Source of the DNA: Cornus controversa
Lineage: Eukaryota > Streptophyta > Magnoliopsida > Cornales > Cornaceae
Assembly: GCA_026545225.1 (NCBI GenBank)
Contig: CM048849.1
Location: forward strand, 34,928,836-34,992,835
Direction: 5' to 3'
DNA length: 64,000 bases
Each line of letters starts with the position of its first letter. The first letter of the stretch is position 1. The notes below the pieces were generated by a model. That model was given only the letters and a program-made list of their open reading frames with translations, was not told the DNA's origin and did not search any database. The position numbers and the translations under genes were made by a program. Positions 57,337-64,000 of the stretch are shown one piece after another.

Positions 57337-58520
57337 TGTGTGTTGCGCTATTAAGCATGGTATTATGGAGTAATCACTCATCAAGAAATTATACAAACAT
57401 GATGACGCATAGAAGGCCATATAAAACTAAAATTATTGGTCTATCATTCCAGGTATGGACACAATATCAGAATTATATTTTAAACTTGCCTAGAGATCTA
57501 ATAAGTTGGGTGTATATATATATATATACACGGTGGTGAGAGATAGCAAGTGTTTTGATAGACCCACCAAAAGAAGTTCGATGTAGTTCTTTCTTCTCAC
57601 ACCCATTATATTACTCTCTTTTCTTCTTGGTTTTGTGGTAGTCTCCTATTAGTGCCTTAAAAAGGCTCCACTAAATGTGCAGAGTGGCCTTGCCTTTTCC
57701 TTATTAGCCTTAACCCAGTAATCATTTCAATGTTTCCCACTCAAAGAGGTCCATATAATTTTCCTCTTTTCTCTGAGCCCATATTGGCTCAATCTTCCTG
57801 CACATGAACATGAGTTTTTCAATGCTTACGGAAGCATTACTAACAACATATAGCTCTCCATTCATAGATTTCTACACAGTGACACACTTTTCATCACCTT
57901 GTCTAGTCCATATTTTTAGGTCAAACTAGCATGCAGTACAGTATATAAAGTGGCTTCTCACTCACCCATTGAACGGGGCTTGGAAATGGATCATGCATCA
58001 TTATCAACTTATATATTACACATATATAGACAGACAACGCAACGTACATTGACGTGAATATATATGATGGGCGTGGTATTCTAGCAAGCTTTTGACAATT
58101 TAAAACATGTAGTGCCCTCGTCACTCTTGTCTACTGTGAATGGAGTCGATCACATTATTAACTTTTGTAGCTCTCATTGTCGGTATCCAAGATCATATTA
58201 TTAATTAAATATATATTTTTTTCTTCTTATATTTGTCTAATCACCTTGACTCACTTATTGTCGACACCGAAGGTAGGATGTGACAAAGAATAAAACGTCT
58301 CAAATTTTTTTTGATGAATTCTCACTCAATTGAAAAAAAATTCATATAACCGACTTCATTCATATGAGATTAAAACAAAGATGATAATGACTTAAATCTA
58401 TTTTCTTTTATTTTACCACTAATATGTATCACTTTTAATTTTTTTCACATCATGTTTAATAATTCATCTCTTCGATCTGTCACCCATGTATATCTATCAT
58501 TCATCTTAATATTTTCATTT
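57337..58520. other. Non-coding segment
   Basis: No gene is recognised. A short (TA)n tract with GTGTATATA / TATATACAC arms lies at 57509-57531. The CT-rich stretch around 57590-57640 could be a 5' leader of unknown origin. Confidence 0.4.
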
Positions 58521-58525
58521 CTACT

Positions 58526-58872
58526 TGTGATATTGTGGCCCGACGTTGTGACCTGATTATGACTTAAAAAATTAGTTGACCCGGTTTAGAACTCTTTTGT
58601 AATCTAGTATATAAGGTCGTTTAGGGTTTGGAGTGAGAATAAGAGAAAATATTAAAAATGACAGAGAAGAAGCTGAGGACAAGAGTTAAATTTTATGGGC
58701 TAAAATTTGTAACTTTTTTTTTTTTTTGCATAGTAAAATCTTTTATCGGATCTTTACTGTGGACGTAGATACATCGTTAAATAACATAAATTGCTATGTT
58801 CTATATATGGTACATGTTTAATGTTCTGTTATTTTTTCAATTTGTTGTTGGTCTGCTGTGTTTGTTGTAACA
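58526..58872 (+). mobile_element. Solo copia-type LTR, 347 bp
   Basis: It starts TGTGATATTGTGG and ends TTGTTGTAACA, flanked by a perfect 5-bp duplication CTACT (58521-58525 and 58873-58877). TATATAAGG (58607-58615) is a TATA box. The body (CCCGACGTTGTGACCTGATT, then a long A/G-rich leader) looks like LTRs of low-copy plant copia elements. No internal region is left, so it is a solo LTR. Confidence 0.85.
58607..58615 (+). promoter_or_regulatory. TATA box of the solo copia-type LTR
   Basis: TATATAAGG, about 80 bases into the LTR, followed by GTTTAGGGTTTGGAG. Confidence 0.55.
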
Positions 58873-58877
58873 CTACT

Positions 58878-59685
58878 CTATTTATAAAGTCCTAAACTCC
58901 GAATCATATATGATACTTGGCCTAATAATGGTTGAATAAAAAAATTGTTATTATTTGTTATATGAAATTCCACTTTAAACAGAGATGTGAAGTTAAAAAA
59001 TTTAGATAAAAGTGTAATCTGGAATCTTACATAGTTGACCGACATGGATTTGATGATAGAAAGAATCTCCCTGGTCCTATAAGACGGATTGACCAAGAAG
59101 GAGCTTAAAAATAAGATTGCTACTGTCATGGTGGGATTTTATGTGTCCTTGTCGATGTAAGAAAAATGCGTCCAAAAAGGGAAATTTTGCATTTGGTTCT
59201 ACTTCAACAGTACTGAAAATAACATTCCAACTGTGCCCGCAAAATACTACCAGCCCATATCCAACGCACTTGGCAAGAATACCTCAAGAAAGGGAATCTA
59301 CAATTCTTTTCCTTTTTATTCTTTTTACTTCAAGATAGGTAAGAGAAGCTTACGTTCAATTTGATAAAATGAATGGATGTTAAAGGATAGCGTGTGGTCT
59401 TGGTGCTTCTCTACCTCTTGCAGAGAAGGACACAGTGTTTTAGTGGAAAGAATAATAGGGTACTTGTGGTCTGCAATTCACGGGGGAAAAGGTGGACAAC
59501 CTGTGTTTCAAGTCCCTGTTGTGCTAAAGTTAAATTTAAAATTTAAAGGAGAGTTATTAGGTTTACTTATTTTTTATTTAATTTTTTAAATTATTTAATT
59601 TTAAGTCCAATTAAAATTAAAGTAGTCTCAAAAAAATAAGTAAATAAAATAAAGTATAGTAAATTAAATGAATGCACCAGATATA
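58878..59685. other. Non-coding segment
   Basis: No gene or repeat that I can support. Confidence 0.4.
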
Positions 59686-60229
59686 TGTGAAAAACTCAGA
59701 TTAGAAAAAAAAAAATCACGAGTGAGACTTTGTAGCCCCGGAAAACCAAATTCAATATTGTCGAAACAAAGTATAACAGATTTTGTCCCAAACTAACACC
59801 CACTCCACTATCACAAGAACGTGACGTGGAACACCTCAGGCTTACTATTGCGACTCTCTCGTTCAACTACTGCAAATTCTCGGTTAATGTCAAAATCCTC
59901 TCAGAAGGGTAACTAGAAGAATACGAATACTCAGCAAGTATTCTGTCTCCTTCGTAACTTGATCTTCTTCTCCTTCTCACCAACGAATAGTTGTAGAAGA
60001 AACCAATCCAGGAACTTGATCAAAAACAAATCTTTGAAGTAGTCTTAGAACAGTTGATCAAGCAAATAGAGACACCTTATATCACTCAGTGAATATGTAT
60101 ATGCTCTCAAAAAGATAAAAAAAAGAATCTGAGGAAAAATTATTTGCTAGAAAAATATCTAAATGCTTTCTCTCTCTAAAATATGAAATTCTTGTATGTT
60201 GAAAGCTTAATGAGAGATAAATCATATAA

Positions 60230-60240
60230 GGTTTTTATAG
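60230..60240 (-). promoter_or_regulatory. TATA box of Sirevirus-like LTR
   Basis: The minus strand reads CTATAAAAACC. Confidence 0.6.
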
Positions 60241-60372
60241 AGATTAAAAATCCTAATTTTTCTTGAAAAACAAGTTAAATAGAAAACAAGCCTCAAAGTT
60301 TAAGAAAATTTTAGAGTCAAATTCGGGTTAAAATAGGATACTACGGAACCAATTTTCGCCAACAGAAAGCTT

Positions 60373-60474
60373 GGACTGGTCCAGCCTATTCCTTGGATTG
60401 GTCCAGGCTTCTACCTATAGAAAATAAATCCTGAGCCTTCACAGACCGGTCTAACCTAAATTCTAGACCGGTCC
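60373..60474. repeat. GACCGGTC-type near-palindrome array
   Basis: Four copies: GGACTGGTCC (60373), GGATTGGTCC (60395), AGACCGGTCT (60443, perfect palindrome) and AGACCGGTCC (60465). A fifth, GGATTGGTCC at 62898, lies outside the LTR. Confidence 0.9.
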
Positions 60475-60838
60475 AATCTTGAATATTTCAATATTTTGCT
60501 TAAAAACCCTTGTTGGAACATCTTGGTCGTTTAAAATATATGTGTTCTCATCATTTTAACTAGATTGCATGACTCTTATACATTATCAACGATATCTTCA
60601 TGCAATTGAAACCATCCAGAAACTTCAATTGATCAAATCCTTGTTCAGACTTTGATGCTTTCTTCTAAAGATTCAAGCTTCATCATTTGAAGAACACTTG
60701 CATGGTTGGTGTAGAACTTTATGCTCACTCTGAGACTTCAATTACATGATCAATGAGAAGAATATAAATCAAACATTACAACTCGATCATGTTTAGTTTT
60801 GACACCAAAGATTGCCAATTACAAAAATATAAGTCACA

Positions 60839-60850
60839 ATCTCCCCCTTT
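60839..60850 (-). promoter_or_regulatory. Polypurine tract of Sirevirus-like element
   Basis: AAAGGGGGAGAT on the minus strand, next to the LTR. Further PPT-like tracts occur at 61141-61152 (AAAGGGGGGAAG) and about 61090 (ATGGGGGAG). Repeated PPTs are reported for Sireviruses. Confidence 0.65.
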
Positions 60851-61533
60851 GACAATTTCGTGACAAAACCAATCTAGATAATTATAACCGAACCACTAAA
60901 AAAAGCATATTACAATATCCCAAAACATCCCAAAATACAAGAAAATATATCTTGAAGATCTTAGAGCATCACGAGCAAACTTTTAAACTTCTTACGTAGT
61001 GTCTGCCAAAAATCTGTAAAATCTGCACATCATACAAATAATACTATCTATGAAAGCTTAATCAGGAAAATATAATGATTTAAAAATCAACTCCAAACTC
61101 CCCCATAATCATATAACCATATCACAAACAAAACATATGTCTTCCCCCCTTTGTCAAAGTGCCTATACAAATTTCCCCATTTTTGGAAGAAATTGACAAA
61201 GTAAAAATTAAGAGAACAAGAGAGAACCAATCGACACATGATTAAGTGAGATAAAACTTAAACTTCATTCAAATATATCACATAAGTTTTCCAAAATGAT
61301 GGAGTGTTACACATAAGCATAGCAAAAAAAAAACATAGAAAGAATAAAACATGACATATCTAAGCAAATACACATCATCAAGTCTAGAACATGTTTGTGC
61401 AATAAATAAAACCAACTACTCAATGTCTAGCAAAACAAACAAACCAGGTCTAAACCCCTAAGACCTAATTCTCATCCCCCTCATCATCATAATGAGCTCC
61501 AGAGCTTCCAGGTATGACTCTCCTAATCACTGC

Positions 61534-62597
61534 TTAAAGTTTTGAAAAATTCCTCTTCAAGTACTTCTCTGACCCCTTTATGAACTGATTGTACTGTCTG
61601 GTAATGAAAGTAAGATTAGAATCTGGAACATAAAATCCAGTAATAGGAGCATTGTCATCACTTTCATTTATAGCCTCCTCCACAACTTGTTGCTTTGCAG
61701 TCTTCTTTTGTGCTATTTTCTTCATTTTGTTAATAATCGAAGACTTAACATTTAAAGTCGTGAACTTTCCTTTGGGTTTCAAAACTAAATCATTTGAAGG
61801 AATATACACATTCTTTGCCTTGAGAATTTTCATCACAATCAAGATAAAAGACAAAGCATTGGTAGGCCTAAAGTCATTCGACTCTTGAATCATTGTCCTT
61901 AATATGGTAGCAGGCACATTATTTCTATCACCATTCACAATGTGATATAAAATCTCACCTCGATGTCGTGAGAAATCACCCTTGTGATCATGAGGATCAA
62001 GAGTATAGGACACAATAAAGTTCAATGCAGAGACATTATCAATGATGTAGGAACTTAGAGTTTTATTCTTAATGGAGCATTCGGTTCACACAACATCCTA
62101 ATAATTTCTTCCATCCTTGGTATGTTCTCTTCAGGACCTTTATACAGAAAAATTATACCATATTCTGCCTTTGGAACTCCAATAACCTCATAAATTAATT
62201 GGGTAGTCACCTTGATCTTAGTCCCAAAATATTTCACCGTCATCCATAGCTTTCTCTCACTATAAGCAAGCACATTGCCATAGAAGTAGCGAACCATGTC
62301 AGGAATGCAATCATTGCCTAGGTTAGCTAGTGAACCCTAACCATTATTTCTGAAGTAGTGCACAAACTCCAAATGATAGCCTTGCCATATACTTTCTAAA
62401 CTAAAGCTTATTTCGCATCTCATTGGCCTACAACCAATTACTCTTCTATAGTTGTCAAAGATTCCTTTCTCATCAAAATGATTCACATTGAAGATTATAT
62501 TGCCTTCTGGTGTTAGAGAAACATCAGCCCTTTGCCTCCTAGAGCCAGCATCTAGTGCCACAATGAGAGGAATGCAAAATAGTAAAGTGAAGGCCAT
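61534..62597 (-). pseudogene. Env-like / putative plant transposon protein of Sirevirus-like element
   Basis: The minus-strand frame begins near 62597. The first part reads GNIIFNVNHFDEKGIFDNYRRVIGCRPMRCE and YHLEFVHYF, with a stop at 62339. The same frame goes on with IPDMVRYFYGNVLAYSERK, VKYFGTKIKVTTQLIYEVIGVP. After a frameshift near 62040 it continues NFIVSYTLDPHDHKGDFSRHRGEILYHI, a Lys-rich stretch (about 61700) and ends QYNQFIKGSEKYLKRNFSKL. About 350 residues in all. The FY.N...VKxxGTxIxVTxxxIxxxxGVP pattern fits the putative plant transposon protein family often linked to LTR elements. It lies upstream of the PPT, the place of Sirevirus env-like ORFs. No pol is seen upstream. Function unknown. 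Confidence 0.55.
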
Positions 62598-64000
62598 TGA
62601 AGATTTTTCACAAATACTTAGAGTGTAAACTTTGAAAACACAAGCTTTAATAAAACTTTGTTAGTTCAATCTGCTAAAATAAACCCAAATGTTTCAAAGT
62701 TCAATCCTTTCCACCAATTCAACTCAAAATCAACCACAAATACCAATCAATTTGATGAAATTTAAGTAGTACAAGGTACGTTAAAAGTTTTTGCAAAGTG
62801 AGGGAAAATAGGAGAAAAGTGCACAAAAGGAGAAGGTGAGCACAAAATGAACACAATGCACACATGCATACTTTAAAAGCTCTAGCCGACCCTTACTGGA
62901 TTGGTCCAGCTAGTTCCTTTGTCCGGTTCAACTAGGTGTGAAATTAGTCTGTTGACGAACTTTGACCAATTTCGCAAATTTTCAAAAAAATGCCTAAAAT
63001 TTCCCAAAAAATATGAAAAAATAGGAAAGTATTTTTGGGTTTTTATTTATGTGAAAATAATAAAAATAATAATTTTATAATCATTAAAACCAAATTTTCA
63101 CATAAAATAACAATGAGTTCTAAAATTTTCAAAAAAATTAAAAAAAATTCACAAATGCACAAATTTAAAAGTCATAAATTTGCTAACAAAATTTATTATT
63201 AAATTCATGATCATGGCACAAATCCATGTGTGTGTGTGCAATCCAACATTATCAAAAATTAATCAAATTCTTTTGATTCATCTTTTAAAACACATTGGAT
63301 GATAAGAAAATAAGATCACACATGATCAAATATTTTTCATTGAATTTAAATTTTTTATTTCTAAGACGGTGAATATCACTCTTATGGGTAGTCAACTATT
63401 TTCTCAAAACAACTTCTTTAAAAGATATCACATTGGAGATTTATGTCGTAGCAATTCTTCTCATCATTTTTTTCACGCTGAAAAAATAGAATATTTTCTT
63501 TACATTTTCATTGATCATTTAAGATTTCAATGCTACTCATACAATATACTCTAGTCAACATCACATTAGTTTTCAATCAATTCTCTCAAAGTTGGAGTAG
63601 TGCACAAATTATATCGATTCAAAAGATTCACCTCTAAAAAGAAATAAACACAGCACATTAGTTTCAATACTTAAATCAAAAACTCAAGTACTTCATTTAC
63701 TGATAAACTAAGTGTCTCTATCATGCATTTACAAATCAAAGTGAACTTAAACAGAAATATAGAGAATTCACATTATTTCATAGAAAAATATGATTTCCAC
63801 ATTCACATGATTATCATCTAAAAATTAAAAAAAACTAACCTAATCTAAAAGATATGGTCTAATGGAAAACAAATGATGAATATAAGCTCAGTTCATGACC
63901 ATGAAAGTCCTAATGACCTAGTTAGGGGTTTTGTACCCAAAGACATGTGAGTTGCGCGGTGCGAAAGCGGCTACGAAAGTTAGATTTAAAACCTAGAGAG
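62598..64000. other. Non-coding segment at right edge
   Basis: AT-rich, with no coding frame. It carries one GGATTGGTCC motif like those in the nearby LTR. It may be internal or leader sequence of the Sirevirus-like element, which I cannot show. Confidence 0.4.

Larger units (their letters stand above)
59686..60838 (-). mobile_element. LTR of a Sirevirus-like (copia) element, minus strand
   Basis: On the minus strand the purine tract AAAGGGGGAGAT (60850-60839) precedes TGTGACTTATATTTTTG at 60838. CTATAAAAACC (60240-60230) is a TATA box about 600 bases in, followed by a leader with CTCTCATTAAGC and AGAGAGAGAAAGC. The GGGGGAGATTGT junction is characteristic of Sirevirus-type copia 3' ends. The lower end is approximate, as the partner LTR lies outside or is lost. 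Confidence 0.6.

Overview
The window looks like AT-rich intergenic heterochromatin from a flowering plant, probably a dicot. It is almost entirely transposable elements inserted into one another. The evidence is plant-type LTR retrotransposon proteins (Athila-like and Tat-like Ty3/gypsy), a Sirevirus-like (Ty1/copia) 3' end, MITE-like DNA transposons with exact target-site duplications (TSDs), and many AT, CA and GA microsatellites. I found no complete host gene. The only host-gene trace is a weak candidate first exon of a PLAC8/plant cadmium resistance (PCR)-type gene at the far left edge, on the minus strand.

Layout. 1-2000: candidate PLAC8 exon, then a PIF/Harbinger-type non-autonomous element (794-1992) carrying a nested 126-bp hAT-type MITE (1164-1289). 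2000-4050: non-coding with microsatellites. About 4060-12640, minus strand: a decayed Tat-type gypsy element with gag/protease linker, protease, RT, two RNase H domains, a fragment of the integrase N-terminus, polypurine tract (PPT) and LTR. Its pol is split by a 3.45-kb solo LTR (7804-11250). 12650 to about 26880: Athila-like element A on the plus strand, lacking RT/RNase H. Its integrase is split by the complete 7.5-kb element B (17798-25286), which lacks RT, RNase H and integrase. About 26880-50264: a repeat-rich segment, possibly a very long Tat-type LTR on the minus strand, interrupted by element C (28656-40862, all pol domains plus an env-like ORF) and element D (41072-48377, gag-protease only, 3' LTR truncated). 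50265-55050: non-coding DNA. 55060-57336: a tandem duplication split by a hAT-like element that itself contains a MULE with a 9-bp TSD. 58526-58872: a solo copia-type LTR. About 59690-62600, minus strand: LTR, PPTs and a decayed env-like/plant-transposon ORF of a Sirevirus-like element.

All coding regions seen are broken by stops or frameshifts, so nothing here is expected to be autonomous. The insertion order can be read from the TSDs: B went into A's integrase; the solo LTR into Tat pol; C and D into the repeat-rich segment; the hAT MITE into the Harbinger element; the MULE into the hAT element. The most interesting non-coding signals are arrays of short near-palindromes, different in each retrotransposon family, and a small stem-loop conserved in the 3' regions of three Athila-like elements.
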